Positions 27,974-37,380 of a stretch of 64,000 nucleotides of DNA are shown piece by piece. Location: the NCBI GenBank assembly GCA_001599355.1, contig BCGQ01000004.1, forward strand, positions 875,249 to 939,248, given 5' to 3'. Made by a program: the position numbers and the translations under genes. Numbering within the stretch: the stretch's first letter is position 1; each line of letters begins with the position of its first letter. The notes below the pieces were generated by a model. That model was not told the DNA's origin. It did no database searches and worked only from the letters and a program-made list of their open reading frames with translations. This DNA comes from Nakazawaea peltata (Eukaryota; Ascomycota; Pichiomycetes; Alaninales; Pachysolenaceae).

Positions 27974-28822
27974 ATGCCGCAATCTGCTACATTCTCGATC
28001 ATCCAGCAGTATGTTCATCTCTTGAAGAACTACGTACCGCTTTTAGATGACTACCCACCACTGTTCACCACAGGTTATATCCTGTTCTCAACTTTGATCT
28101 ATATCCTGTCCTTCTTTATTGACATCAATGAGAAGATCGCATTAAGTCCATGGTCCATCTTTAAGTTGGATTTGAACAGAGTTTCCATGTATCCGTTGGG
28201 TCATTTGTCATTTTTCCATCTTTTCTTCAACATGTTTTCGATTCTGGTCCCTCTTCTGCAATTTGAGAAGGAGAATGGAACCGTACACTGTGGGATCGTA
28301 TTGAACACATTGGCTACTGCCGTTGCAATTCCTTATTCGCTTTTAGGGATTATGTTGTATCCAAATACTCAGGTCATTGGAGCTAGTGCTTGGGTATTTG
28401 CATTCTCAGCTTATGAGCTGCATAGACAAAGTTTGATCAAACCTAAGATCACTATCACTTCGACGGTTCTGATCCCAACCATTTACTCACCATTTGTCTT
28501 CTTGATTCTTTGCTCGGTATTACTGCCTGGGTCTTCATTTGTCGGTCATTTGTTCGGTATATTAGCAGGATATCTGTTGAGTTTCGGGTACTTGGCAAAA
28601 TTAGTCGAGCCTCCTTCTAAAGTTGTACAATATATCGAGTCCAAACTTGATTTTCTCATCAACTTGATCCCTTCACAGTTCAAATACTACAGAGAGATCG
28701 AATGTAAACTGTTAAGAGATGAGAAACTGAAGACTAGCAATATCACTGCCGTTGATAACATGGTTTTACCTACGCACACTACCAAATTCACTGGACAAGG
28801 TCATGTTTTGGGCACGCAATAA
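27974..28822 (+). CDS. RBD2: Rhomboid-family intramembrane serine protease Rbd2
   Basis: 282 residues (S. cerevisiae 262). The ATG gives MPQSATFSII. There are about six membrane helices. The catalytic serine lies in GASAWVF, and the His in GHLFGILAGY on the last core helix. The upstream L1-type segment YPLGHLSFFHLFFNMFSI has the HxxxN-like loop of rhomboids. The hydrophilic C-terminal tail (about residues 215-282) is cytosolic. Rbd2 is a Golgi rhomboid; in fission yeast it cleaves SREBP with Cdc48, in budding yeast it affects phosphoinositide and actin regulation. Same strand as the M19 gene and INP1. Confidence 0.9.
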   Translation: MPQSATFSIIQQYVHLLKNYVPLLDDYPPLFTTGYILFSTLIYILSFFIDINEKIALSPWSIFKLDLNRVSMYPLGHLSFFHLFFNMFSILVPLLQFEKENGTVHCGIVLNTLATAVAIPYSLLGIMLYPNTQVIGASAWVFAFSAYELHRQSLIKPKITITSTVLIPTIYSPFVFLILCSVLLPGSSFVGHLFGILAGYLLSFGYLAKLVEPPSKVVQYIESKLDFLINLIPSQFKYYREIECKLLRDEKLKTSNITAVDNMVLPTHTTKFTGQGHVLGTQ

Positions 28823-29492
28823 TTTATATACATTGAATACATACCATAAAGTGGACGCATAATTTTGATTGATTAAATGATAATTGGGGTATGATAATTG
28901 GGGTGGGTGGACACTATAGGGGGTTGGTGGGGTTGGAGTAGATGAGTGATGAATCATAAGACATCGCATCAAACTTCTCAATGTCATGACAATAGAAATA
29001 TCACTACATCGTATCATCACACTCCTTTATTCCGTATCCCGTTTACCCTTCACCCCCACCCCCTCATACACCATCCCATCATCCTCACCCCCTTTACCCT
29101 TTACTCCTTCACCCCTTACCCTTAAAATCAATTTTCCCTCTTCTACCCCCTTTGTAACCAATTTTCCTCCACCCCCTTTACAATTCCCTTGCTTTTCCTT
29201 CTGCCCCTTTTGAGTCTCCCTTTATAATTTTCCACTCCTTTACAGTTTTCCATTCCTTTACAGTCGATTGCGCTTTCTCTCTTTTCCTCCCATCCCCATC
29301 ATCATCCCCTTGATCTGCCCATTCTTTCTCCCCTTTTTTCTCTCCCCTCCTCTACCTGTCCCTCCCTTCCCCCCTGCGCTTCCCTCTGCGCTACCGCTCG
29401 CGCGTACGAAAAATCAAAACAAATAAAAATTCCAACCCAAATCAAAACAAGAGTCACTGAGCACCTTCGCACCTTCGCACCTTCGAGCTGAT
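28823..29492. promoter_or_regulatory. RBD2-INP1 spacer with a 370-bp polypyrimidine tract
   Basis: 670 bp without a gene. From about 29030 to 29400 the + strand is overwhelmingly C and T (short words such as CACCCC, TTTACC, CCCTTT). It ends in a CG-rich CTCGCGCGTACG near 29397. Directly before the INP1 ATG the 8-mer GCACCTTC is repeated three times (29461-29484). Confidence 0.5.
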
Positions 29493-30770
29493 ATGAGTGA
29501 AAGCAAACTAACTCTTCAGCCGACTCCTGAGTTGAATCTCAGAACTTCCCGCCAATCATTGAGACCCATTCCAGGCGCCGGTACCAAGAGTATATCCCCT
29601 AGAAGGCGTATCCTACAGAATATGAAGAAGAAACAAGCGCCGATACCGCTGCTAGAACCCGTCCAACAGACATCTTCCGGGACTAAGGAATCGTTTGGTT
29701 CACGTTTGAATAAGAAATTGAGTTTAAAGAGACGAAGTCTGGGGTCATCCACTAAAAAAGCTGCTTCTAAATCAACCCCTAAGACTGAATTGCTGCCACT
29801 GCCAGCGATCCAAAAGAGTTCAGTTGCATCCGTGCTGTCAACTGTGTCTCTTGTGCCAGAGTCAGTACCTGATGAGCCCAAATACACTTTATTCGAATAC
29901 CCAAAGGCCAGAATCGCCTCTGCTACAGGCATCAGAGACCTTGCAGACCCTTCAGTAGATTCAGTTATTGGACATGGAAGATTCCAGATCTACCGGATCC
30001 AAACAGTTCATTATATACAATGTGGAACGGTGATACACCCGTTGCTTAGGAAACTGAAGGTTCTCCGGATTTCCCAGGACAATTTCGTCCTCCCACTCTC
30101 TAATCCTGAACGGTATTGGCTCATTTCTTTAGACAGAGATCTGTCAGAACTGCTGGAGGATTTGTCCCATCTCTTACACAAGGTGTGTGCCTTTAAGAAT
30201 TTATACGTTGGACTGCGTGATTATTCCGATTTACTAGATGATGAAGAAGCTCAAGAGACTGTTCTCCTGTCTTCATCTACCTTAACTGGTATTGAAAGAA
30301 GGAATAGTGTGTCCTCTCTGGATACTGATATTGCTTGTTTGGATACTAATGAATGGCATGATCTATCAGATGAATCATCATTGGATCTCGAGTTAGATGC
30401 CTTTGCTGAGACTCTTAATCTGACAAATGTCGAGATCCCATCCCATGTGAAGTCGGACTTCACTCCTACCACGATATCATTGCATCAAAAACCTAGTTTT
30501 GACACATTATTTTCTAAACTGCAAACAGAACTCAGTTGGATGGGTGTAGATGACTATGAAGAATCGGACGAAACAGCTAGACAAATCACCACTAACGCTA
30601 TTTTATTCAAGAATTTGAATAAACTCAGAGAAATGCCCCCAACTGAAAAGTTACTTAAAATAAGTCAACTGGAATTAGTAAAAGAAAACATACAAGAGGA
30701 ATCAACACCTGACGAGACAGAAGCAGATCAAACCTCAACCACGATAATCGGAAGGATTTTGGGCTGGTAA
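29493..30770 (+). CDS. INP1: Peroxisome inheritance factor Inp1
   Basis: 425 residues (S. cerevisiae 420). A basic, disordered N-terminus (ISPRRRILQ, KKLSLKRRS) precedes the conserved PH-like core. There TLFEYPKARI, GRFQIYRIQ, GTVIHPLLRKLKVLRI and PLSNPERYW line up with GPIEIYQI, GDIVHPVLPKLQITRL and FYNPERYWEI of yeast Inp1. The C-terminal half is acidic, with a Leu-rich helix near the end. Inp1 tethers peroxisomes to the mother-cell cortex by binding Pex3 and the plasma membrane. It converges with TOM40, an adjacency also found in S. cerevisiae (YMR203W-YMR204C as I recall). Confidence 0.88.
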   Translation: MSESKLTLQPTPELNLRTSRQSLRPIPGAGTKSISPRRRILQNMKKKQAPIPLLEPVQQTSSGTKESFGSRLNKKLSLKRRSLGSSTKKAASKSTPKTELLPLPAIQKSSVASVLSTVSLVPESVPDEPKYTLFEYPKARIASATGIRDLADPSVDSVIGHGRFQIYRIQTVHYIQCGTVIHPLLRKLKVLRISQDNFVLPLSNPERYWLISLDRDLSELLEDLSHLLHKVCAFKNLYVGLRDYSDLLDDEEAQETVLLSSSTLTGIERRNSVSSLDTDIACLDTNEWHDLSDESSLDLELDAFAETLNLTNVEIPSHVKSDFTPTTISLHQKPSFDTLFSKLQTELSWMGVDDYEESDETARQITTNAILFKNLNKLREMPPTEKLLKISQLELVKENIQEESTPDETEADQTSTTIIGRILGW

Positions 30771-30909
30771 CCAAGTTAATGACTGGATGACTATTTAAAA
30801 ATTTGTATACTATAAAGAGATCAAAACTACGACATATTTTCATCAGGCAATCGTAACTGCTATTTAATAAATGGGAAACACAATATAAAAAGTAGAACTA
30901 ACAAAGTTT

Positions 30910-32079
30910 TTACATAACTGGAGCACCTGGAGCACCTGGGACTGGGTTACCGTTGGCGTCGATCAAACCTTGTTGCATCATCAATAATTGTTCACTACCG
31001 GCAGTTTCGAATTGCAAACCCAAACCTAACTTGGAGGAGTTTTTGAATTGGTTGATTTCACCAGAGAACAAGATAGAGACGGTTGGCAAGACTCTCTTCT
31101 CTAAGAAACAAGCAACCTTACCGGTGGAATCTAATTGACCTCTGAAGACGGATTGTCTGAATTCGTATTTGGCACCGAGAGTGGTGACACCTTCGAAGAC
31201 TGGTCGGTAACCAATGGCCATACCTTGAGCGTTGGTGACTGGCTTAATGGACAGTTGGACTTGAGTTTCTAAACCGGCTTCGACTTCCTTGGAGACCTTT
31301 CTCCAGAAAGAGGCGATCAAGGCACCTTGAGCTTGGACTTGAGCGGAAGCGATCCAGTTACCGTTACTGTTATAACGACCGACATAAGAGACAGCGGCAT
31401 CCAGAGGGAAACCTGGTTGCAGCAGAGAATAAACGGTCTCTAAACCAACGGCCAATTTTGGAGTGATACTTTGTAAGATGGAAGCAACGGCGACACCGGT
31501 GAATTCACCATCCAAGAAAGATGGGTTCAAAGTCTTCAAGTTGATGGAGTAATCGAAACCTTGGTAATCTTGTTCCAATTGGCACATTGGTTGCTGGTCC
31601 TTGGATAATTGCAAAGTAACCTTAGAAGTGTTGTATTTGTTCCACATGTAGTTCAATCTACCGGAGAGACTGAATTCGTTGTCCAAGTTACCTTGGATGA
31701 ACATGTTGTCAGTAGCGAACAAGGCACTGAACAGGTATGGAGGCAACTGTTGGGATCCGATACTCAAAGAATGGGAAGTTTGGAACAGTGGAGACATGGA
31801 GAACAGTTTGTTCAAGTCAGCCTTCAAACCAGTGAAGAAGTATTGGTTCAAAAAGACATCTCTGGAAACCTCCTTGTTCAAGTTCTCGATAGTACCTGGG
31901 TTCTCCAAATTCAATGAAGCTCTATGTTCCAGTACAGTGGTGTAGACATTATTCAAATAGTAGTAAAGTGGGTTGGACGACCAGAAACCGTTGGCTTGAG
32001 GTCTTTCAACGTTGACACCTGGTAAGGTTGGGATGTTCAATTTGGAGTAATCTCCTAATGGGATCTGTTGAGTGGACAT
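30910..32079 (-). CDS. TOM40: Mitochondrial outer-membrane translocase channel Tom40
   Basis: 389 residues (S. cerevisiae 387). The ATG gives MSTQQIPLGDYSKLNIPT. It has an N-terminal helix region with FWSSNPLYYYLNNVYTTV, then the 19-strand porin-3 barrel with typical blocks DVFLNQYFFTGLKADLNK, FATDNMFIQGNLDNEFSL, SLDGEFTGV-type turns and VGLETVYSLL. A Pro/Gly-rich C-terminus follows (NGNPVPGAPGAP). Tom40 forms the import pore of the TOM complex. Codons are strongly biased to the optimal set (TTG, GAC, AAC, TTC), fitting high expression. Confidence 0.96.
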   Translation of the reverse strand: MSTQQIPLGDYSKLNIPTLPGVNVERPQANGFWSSNPLYYYLNNVYTTVLEHRASLNLENPGTIENLNKEVSRDVFLNQYFFTGLKADLNKLFSMSPLFQTSHSLSIGSQQLPPYLFSALFATDNMFIQGNLDNEFSLSGRLNYMWNKYNTSKVTLQLSKDQQPMCQLEQDYQGFDYSINLKTLNPSFLDGEFTGVAVASILQSITPKLAVGLETVYSLLQPGFPLDAAVSYVGRYNSNGNWIASAQVQAQGALIASFWRKVSKEVEAGLETQVQLSIKPVTNAQGMAIGYRPVFEGVTTLGAKYEFRQSVFRGQLDSTGKVACFLEKRVLPTVSILFSGEINQFKNSSKLGLGLQFETAGSEQLLMMQQGLIDANGNPVPGAPGAPVM

Positions 32080-32383
32080 AATCAAGACTCAAAATAATAT
32101 ATACACGGCGCTGATTACGGTAATCCCTTGGCTTAATTTACGAATCTCCAACAGATTTCAGTGGTTTTTTGCCCTTCTTTGCGCGCTAAAGGCAAGAGCG
32201 AGTTGTTGAAAATTTTTTCAGTAAAAGTCGGGATTACCGGATTTGGAATTGGGGGTGCACGACCGGGTGGTGGATGTGGGGAGGAGGGATGTGGAGAGTT
32301 GGCTGGGAGGTGATGAGGCGGATAGTAGGGATGTGATGAGGGAGATTGGAAGTGGAAGGTTGAAAGGTGGAGGTCTATTATCA
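32080..32383. promoter_or_regulatory. TOM40 promoter and MED9 3' flank
   Basis: A 304-bp spacer. An A/T-rich ATATATAC element is near the TOM40 start (about 32095). A GC-rich patch with GCGCGCTAAAGGC lies near 32180, and a G-rich, T-poor stretch spans about 32250-32360. No coding sequence is supported. Confidence 0.35.
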
Positions 32384-32960
32384 TTATACAGTCATTTCAA
32401 CATCTTTTTCAGCTTGAGTTTCCTCATTAGAGGTCTCTTCACCAAACCTTTCAAGTACTGAGCTCTTAAAATTCTTTAATAATTCTCTGTTTAAAGTTAG
32501 TAAGCTATTCGGTATGTGGGGAAATGAAGTTCGACTTACTGTTTTCTACTGCATTTCTCAATCATCTCGTTTATGTGGTTCAATTTTTCTTCATTGGACT
32601 CGTTTAAACCGTCAATACTGTTGAATAACGATTTCAATTTATTAATACGTAATCTTAACCTTCCAGCCTGTTAATATAGGTGTTAGTAATATTTCAATGT
32701 GGAGCGATTGACCTGAATATACTTACTGCATTATCGAAATCACGTGGAGATATCTTCCCAACTCGCACATTCTCAATCAAATCAAATAATATCGGTATAA
32801 TTTGAATTGTCTCGATGTCTTTGAGAGCCAGCTCAGACTTGACTATACTATTAAGAAGAGTATCATGTTGTTTTTGTAAGGAGGGTGTCGAACTCCTTTG
32901 ACCACTCTGCAAATGGTTTAACTGTGTAGTAGATCTTGCAATGGATGATTGAGATATCAT
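32384..32960 (-). CDS. CSE2: Mediator middle-module subunit Med9/Cse2, three exons
   Basis: Exons 32960-32727, 32667-32540 and 32486-32384 join to 154 residues (S. cerevisiae Cse2 149). The ATG gives MISQSSIARS. The conserved Med9 fold is assembled only after splicing: exon 1 ends PRDFDNA, exon 2 continues AGRLRLRINKLKSLF and runs through the helix LNESNEEKLNHINEMIEKC, and exon 3 continues the helix (QELLKNFKSSVLERF) to an acidic end. Both introns have perfect donor and branch signals. Med9 binds Med4/Med7 and regulates the Mediator-polymerase contact. In S. cerevisiae CSE2 is near NRM1 and URK1, both also in this window. Confidence 0.87.
32487..32539 (-). other. MED9 intron 2 (53 nt)
   Basis: Donor GTAAGT from 32539, TACTAAC at 32502-32496 and acceptor ACAG ending at 32487, branch A ten nt from the end. 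It interrupts a codon after its second base (CA|A). Splicing joins the helix KCSRK-Q-ELLKNF in one frame. Confidence 0.9.
32668..32726 (-). other. MED9 intron 1 (59 nt)
   Basis: Donor GTAAGT from 32726, TACTAAC at 32688-32682 and acceptor CAG ending at 32668, branch A 15 nt from the end. It is phase 0, between DNA and AGRLRLR. Read-through would end the protein within the intron. Confidence 0.92.
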
Positions 32961-33054
32961 GGCTATGCTTACTGACACTGGTCGTTTGTAACTCTGGTCG
33001 TTTGTATCGTATTGTCGCTCGTAACTTCGCCTTCAGTCTGGTTCTCCTAATTTC

Positions 33055-33122
33055 TCGTTTATAAATTTTCTTAACGAAGCGTGAAAAAAAATCAAAACCA
33101 AAACAAAGAAAATCGTCGTATA
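33055..33122 (+). promoter_or_regulatory. Two sterol-regulatory-element-like sites upstream of ERG2
   Basis: TCGTTTA at 33055-33061 and TCGTATA at 33116-33122. The latter is the exact core bound by the zinc-cluster factors Upc2/Ecm22 in ascomycete yeasts, and it overlaps the TATATAAA box at 33119-33126. They lie 51-118 bp upstream of the ERG2 ATG. Additional TCGTTTG/TCGTATT words occur at 32982-33012. Sterol-responsive control of ERG2 is the natural reading. Confidence 0.5.
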
Positions 33123-33172
33123 TAAAGTTGGAAAGACCCCCTTTTGAGAGAAGATTGAAGTTAGAAGAAGAA

Positions 33173-33835
33173 ATGAAGGGATTTATTTACTTATTGGGAA
33201 GTTTATACCTTATCTTCCAGCTGTTTGACTGGCTGTTCTATAATTGGTTGCCTAGCAACTATGTGTTCGACAAAGAGAAGTTACAAGAAATCTCTCAAAA
33301 AGTGATCTCGGAACACGCAGGTAAAGAACAAAATGTGACGGCTCTCTTTGAGGATCTCGCTTTGGAATTGAAGAAAGAATATGGAGATTTGGTCAATGAC
33401 TTCAACACTGATGACTGGTTCTATAACAATGCTGGTGGTGCCATGGGAACTATGTTCATTTTACATGCTTCGATCTCTGAGTACGTGATCTTTTTCGGAA
33501 CTGCCGTAGGTACCGAGGGACACAGTGGTATTCATTTTGCTGATGATTATTTCACCATTTTACAAGGAAAGCAATATGCAGCTGGACCATCTTCATTCGA
33601 ACCAGAAGTTTATTTGCCAGGAGATCAACATCATATGATTAAGGGATACTCTAAACAATATGCTATGCCATCCGAATCGTTCCTGTTGGAATTAGCTCAA
33701 GGATGGATTCCACTGATGTTACCATTTGGCTTACTTGACTGTATCTTTTCGACTTGGGATTTCCCAACTTTCCTGAGAACTGCTTACTTTACCGGGCTTG
33801 ATATGGGTAAGAACTTGTTAAAGGGTAAGTTCTAA
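33173..33835 (+). CDS. ERG2: C-8 sterol isomerase Erg2
   Basis: 220 residues (S. cerevisiae 222), start [12 protein letters not shown]. One N-terminal membrane helix precedes the sigma-1/ERG2 cupin-like fold, with near-invariant blocks [40 protein letters not shown], the acidic ligand residue in EVYLPGD, and LELAQGWIP near the membrane-facing end. It converts fecosterol to episterol in the ER during ergosterol synthesis. CTG at 33683 (SF-CTG-LELAQ) matches the alanine of SFALELAQ in yeast. It is divergent from MED9, sharing a 212-bp promoter with a clear TATA box and SRE-like elements. Confidence 0.97.
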   Translation: MKGFIYLLGSLYLIFQLFDWLFYNWLPSNYVFDKEKLQEISQKVISEHAGKEQNVTALFEDLALELKKEYGDLVNDFNTDDWFYNNAGGAMGTMFILHASISEYVIFFGTAVGTEGHSGIHFADDYFTILQGKQYAAGPSSFEPEVYLPGDQHHMIKGYSKQYAMPSESFLLELAQGWIPLMLPFGLLDCIFSTWDFPTFLRTAYFTGLDMGKNLLKGKF

Positions 33836-34572
33836 TAAAGTGAGCAGATTACGAAATATTCCAATAAAATAGACTATTTTAGACTAAAGTGTAGACAATA
33901 TGGGGAATAAAGTTTGTAGATGAAGTGTGTGTATCTTAAGCACCTTGGCATGAAATCTTGGTATTATATTTTCTCCTCCATCTCGTCTCTCTCCCATCTC
34001 ACAATCTCATCTCACCATCTCACCATCTCACCATCTCACCATCTCACCATCTCGCATCTCCTACCAACCTCATTTTTCCCTGACTACTCCCCAACTGTAC
34101 ATGGACACCACACCACCTGCAAGCAAATGTATAGGATGATTTGTGCGCAGTGAAAATTCGGGACTAGTAGCCGGGCCGAAAATGGCAGGTGAGGGAACCC
34201 ATTAACCTCCATATTATTCTATCACTGTGATCCTACCTAATCCTTCATAATCCTACCTCTCTCAACTGCTCTCTTATCCTATCACTTCCATCACTACTGC
34301 CTTCCCGCTAGCCCTTAACTCCCCTCTCTCTTCTATCTGTCTCTTCTATCTCTCTCATCCCCTCCGCATTTCCCCCCTCCCGATGTCATCTGATGCTCCC
34401 ACGCAGCAAATTTTTCCTTCCCAAAAGAGCCAACCTTCCCTCCTCCTGCCCAAGCGCATCTCCAGACTCTCAATTGGAGATGCCAATTGGATTCGACTCC
34501 TCACTTATATAAATCGTATTGGTACTGAACTATCCACACCGCTGTTTCACATCAGAAAACAAATCACTTGCA
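33836..34572. promoter_or_regulatory. ERG2-PFK2 spacer with microsatellite and PFK2 promoter
   Basis: 737 bp. It includes five tandem 8-mers (listed separately), a pyrimidine-rich tract (about 34235-34385) and TATATAA at 34506-34512, 61 bp before the PFK2 ATG. No gene supported. Confidence 0.45.
34011..34050. repeat. Minisatellite of five perfect CTCACCAT units
   Basis: Five uninterrupted copies of an 8-bp unit, with degenerate CATCTC/CTCGCAT copies on both sides (about 33980-34060). Intergenic, so it does not need to keep a reading frame; copy number is probably variable between strains. Confidence 0.85.
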
Positions 34573-37380
34573 ATGGTAGACTCATCTGTACCTTTGGTCA
34601 ATGGAACTTCGTTCTGTACATTATACGCCCATGACCAGGTGTCGTTTGATAATGCCTTAAAATTTTATACTGAATTGATTGGATTGGAGTCGAAGACCGA
34701 GTCACCGGACTCGCTCTTGTTATATGAGACCAAGTCTTTGGATACGACCTCGTTGAAATTGAAAATCGACTCCTCAAGAGCAATCACCGCCGACCGTATT
34801 AGCAAAAATATCAAGCATTTACAACTGGTTGCTAAGCTTCAAGATTGGAGATCGATTCAATACACTTTGAGTTTCAAGTCGCTGAATTTGCTGACTCTTA
34901 TTGCCAAATTGAAATCCTCCGGCAATCTTTACCAAGTCACTCCTAACGAATTGACCCCTATTGAGGTCTACACTATCGACCCATTAGGGACATTGATTGG
35001 ATTTACCGCCCATGACAATGCCTTTGGAGTTAACCTGTTGAACCGTGGTACTTTGTTGGACCAATTAGACGATCTGAAGGCAATTGAAGCTACTGCTGAC
35101 CCGGAAGTATCCGTCTCGGAACACCTTACCTCCACTGAGAAGAGAAACATCGCCGTGATGACCTCCGGTGGTGATGCCCCAGGTATGAACGCCAACGTCA
35201 GAGCCATCGTCAGAACCGCCATCTATAGAGGCTGTAGACTGTTTGCTATTTATGAAGGTTACGAAGGTTTGGTCAGTGGTGGTGATTATATCAAGGAGAT
35301 GCACTGGCAAGACGTTAGAGGTTGGCTTGTAGAAGGTGGTACCAACATTGGAACTCTGAGAAACAAGGAGTTTAGAACATGGGAAGGTAGATTAAAAGGT
35401 TGTAAGAACTTGATTGTAGCTGGTATCGATGCTTTGATTGTATGTGGAGGTGATGGTTCGTTGACTGGAGCTGATTTATTCAGAAATGACTGGCCTGCTT
35501 TGATCAAGGAGTTGCTTGACAAGGGAGAGATCACTGAGCAACAATACAAGAAACATCAACATTTGAATATTTGTGGTACTGTTGGGTCAATTGATAATGA
35601 TATGTCTTCTACCGATGCCACTATTGGTGCCTACTCGTCTTTGGAGAGAATTTGTCAGGCCATTGATTACATTGATGCTACAGCCAATTCTCATTCTAGA
35701 CTGTTCGTTGTCGAAGTCATGGGAAGACATTGTGGTTGGTTAGCTTTAATGGCAGGTATTCTGACCAGTGCTGATTACATTTTGATTCCAGAGAAGCCTG
35801 CCTCTAATCAGGAATGGCAAGATCAGATGTGCAAAATTGTCTCTCAACATAGATCTAAGGGTAAGAGAAAGACTATTGTTATTGTAGCTGAAGGAGCCAT
35901 TACTAGTGACTTGAAGCCGATCACTTCTAAAGAGGTCAAAGATGTTCTTGTAGACAGATTAGGTCTTGATACTAGAATCACTACTTTGGGTCATGTCCAA
36001 AGAGGAGGTACTGCTGTTGCTTACGATAGAATCTTGGCTACTTTACAAGGTGTCGAGCTGGTTAAAGCTGTATTGGAATGTACTCCTGAGACTCCTTCTC
36101 CTATGATTGCTATTGATGAGAATAAGATTGTAAGACGTGGATTAATGGATGCTGTTAAGTTGACTAAATCTGTACTGGAGCTGATCGAAAGTAAAGATTT
36201 CGCTAAAGCTATGAGTCTTAGAGATTCGGAATTTGTCGAGCATTTGAAGAATTTCATCGCTATAAACTCTGCTAACCATAATGAGCCAACATTACCATTG
36301 GAAAAACGTAAGAGAATCGCCATTATTAACGTTGGAGCCCCAGCTGGAGGAATGAATAGTGCTGTTTATTCCATGGCCACCTATTGTATGTCTCGTGGTC
36401 ATATTCCTTACCTGATTCACAATGGTTTCAGTGGATTGGCCAGACATGAAAGTGTACGTACTATGGACTGGTTAGAAATTGAAGGTTGGAATTCTCTTGG
36501 TGGATCCGAAATCGGTACTAATAGAACTTTACCTGAAGAGGCCGATATTGGTTTGATTGCCTATTACTTCCAGAAGTACCAATTCGATGGTTTAATCATC
36601 GTTGGTGGATTCGAACTGTTTGTTTCATTGGAACAATTACAAAGACTGCGTTCTTCTTTCCCTCTGTTCAGAATTCCAATGGTTTTGATTCCTGCTACCA
36701 TCTCCAATAATGTCCCAGGAACTGAGTATTCTCTTGGAAGTGATACCTGTTTGAACTCCTTGATGAACTACTGTGATGTGGTCAAGCAGAGTGCTGCTGC
36801 TACTAGAGATAGAGTATTTGTGGTTGAAGTTCAAGGTGGAAACTCCGGTTACATTGCAACTTACCTGCAATTGGTCAGTGGACTGCAACTGTCATATGTT
36901 CCAGAGGAAGGAATCTCGCTCAAACAATTGGAAATGGATATCAATTCTTTGAGAGAATCGTTTGCTCATGATGAAGGTATCAGTAAATCTGGTAAGTTGC
37001 TTATCAAATCTGAGAATCTGTCCAAGGTGATGACCTCTGAAGTTATTTCTGAGATCATTCTTGAGGAAGCCAATGGTAGATTTGACTCTAAGACTGCCAT
37101 TCCAGGTCATGTTCAACAAGGTGGTATTCCATCTCCAATGGACAGAACTCGTGCAGCCAGATTCACTGTCAAGGCTGTAGAATTCATTGAGGAAAATCCA
37201 TTCCAACATGGCAAGCATACTGCTGTCGTCTTGGGTATTGCCAGTAACCGTTTGCAATTCACTCCAGTGAGGGAATTGTATGACTTCCAGACATTGTTGA
37301 AGAAGAGAATGAGAAAGGAGGTTTTCTGGAATGATGTTAGAGATATTGCTGATATTCTTGTTGGAAGAACTAAGATCTAG
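34573..37380 (+). CDS. PFK2: 6-phosphofructokinase beta subunit Pfk2
   Basis: 935 residues (S. cerevisiae Pfk2 959). The ATG gives MVDSSVPLVNGTSF, matching yeast VNGTSYCTV. An N-terminal glyoxalase-like domain (about 1-185) typical of fungal PFK precedes two tandem PFK halves. The catalytic half has MTSGGDAPGMNANVRA, GGDGS and GSIDNDM (Asp base). The regulatory half has GAPAGGMNSAVY and the fructose-2,6-bisphosphate-type site. It phosphorylates fructose-6-phosphate in glycolysis, with Pfk1 in a hetero-octamer. CTG codons at 35761, 36058, 36616 and 36664, plus two in V-CTG-E-CTG-IES near 36175, all align with alanine in yeast Pfk2. Confidence 0.96.
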   Translation: MVDSSVPLVNGTSFCTLYAHDQVSFDNALKFYTELIGLESKTESPDSLLLYETKSLDTTSLKLKIDSSRAITADRISKNIKHLQLVAKLQDWRSIQYTLSFKSLNLLTLIAKLKSSGNLYQVTPNELTPIEVYTIDPLGTLIGFTAHDNAFGVNLLNRGTLLDQLDDLKAIEATADPEVSVSEHLTSTEKRNIAVMTSGGDAPGMNANVRAIVRTAIYRGCRLFAIYEGYEGLVSGGDYIKEMHWQDVRGWLVEGGTNIGTLRNKEFRTWEGRLKGCKNLIVAGIDALIVCGGDGSLTGADLFRNDWPALIKELLDKGEITEQQYKKHQHLNICGTVGSIDNDMSSTDATIGAYSSLERICQAIDYIDATANSHSRLFVVEVMGRHCGWLALMAGILTSADYILIPEKPASNQEWQDQMCKIVSQHRSKGKRKTIVIVAEGAITSDLKPITSKEVKDVLVDRLGLDTRITTLGHVQRGGTAVAYDRILATLQGVELVKAVLECTPETPSPMIAIDENKIVRRGLMDAVKLTKSVLELIESKDFAKAMSLRDSEFVEHLKNFIAINSANHNEPTLPLEKRKRIAIINVGAPAGGMNSAVYSMATYCMSRGHIPYLIHNGFSGLARHESVRTMDWLEIEGWNSLGGSEIGTNRTLPEEADIGLIAYYFQKYQFDGLIIVGGFELFVSLEQLQRLRSSFPLFRIPMVLIPATISNNVPGTEYSLGSDTCLNSLMNYCDVVKQSAAATRDRVFVVEVQGGNSGYIATYLQLVSGLQLSYVPEEGISLKQLEMDINSLRESFAHDEGISKSGKLLIKSENLSKVMTSEVISEIILEEANGRFDSKTAIPGHVQQGGIPSPMDRTRAARFTVKAVEFIEENPFQHGKHTAVVLGIASNRLQFTPVRELYDFQTLLKKRMRKEVFWNDVRDIADILVGRTKI

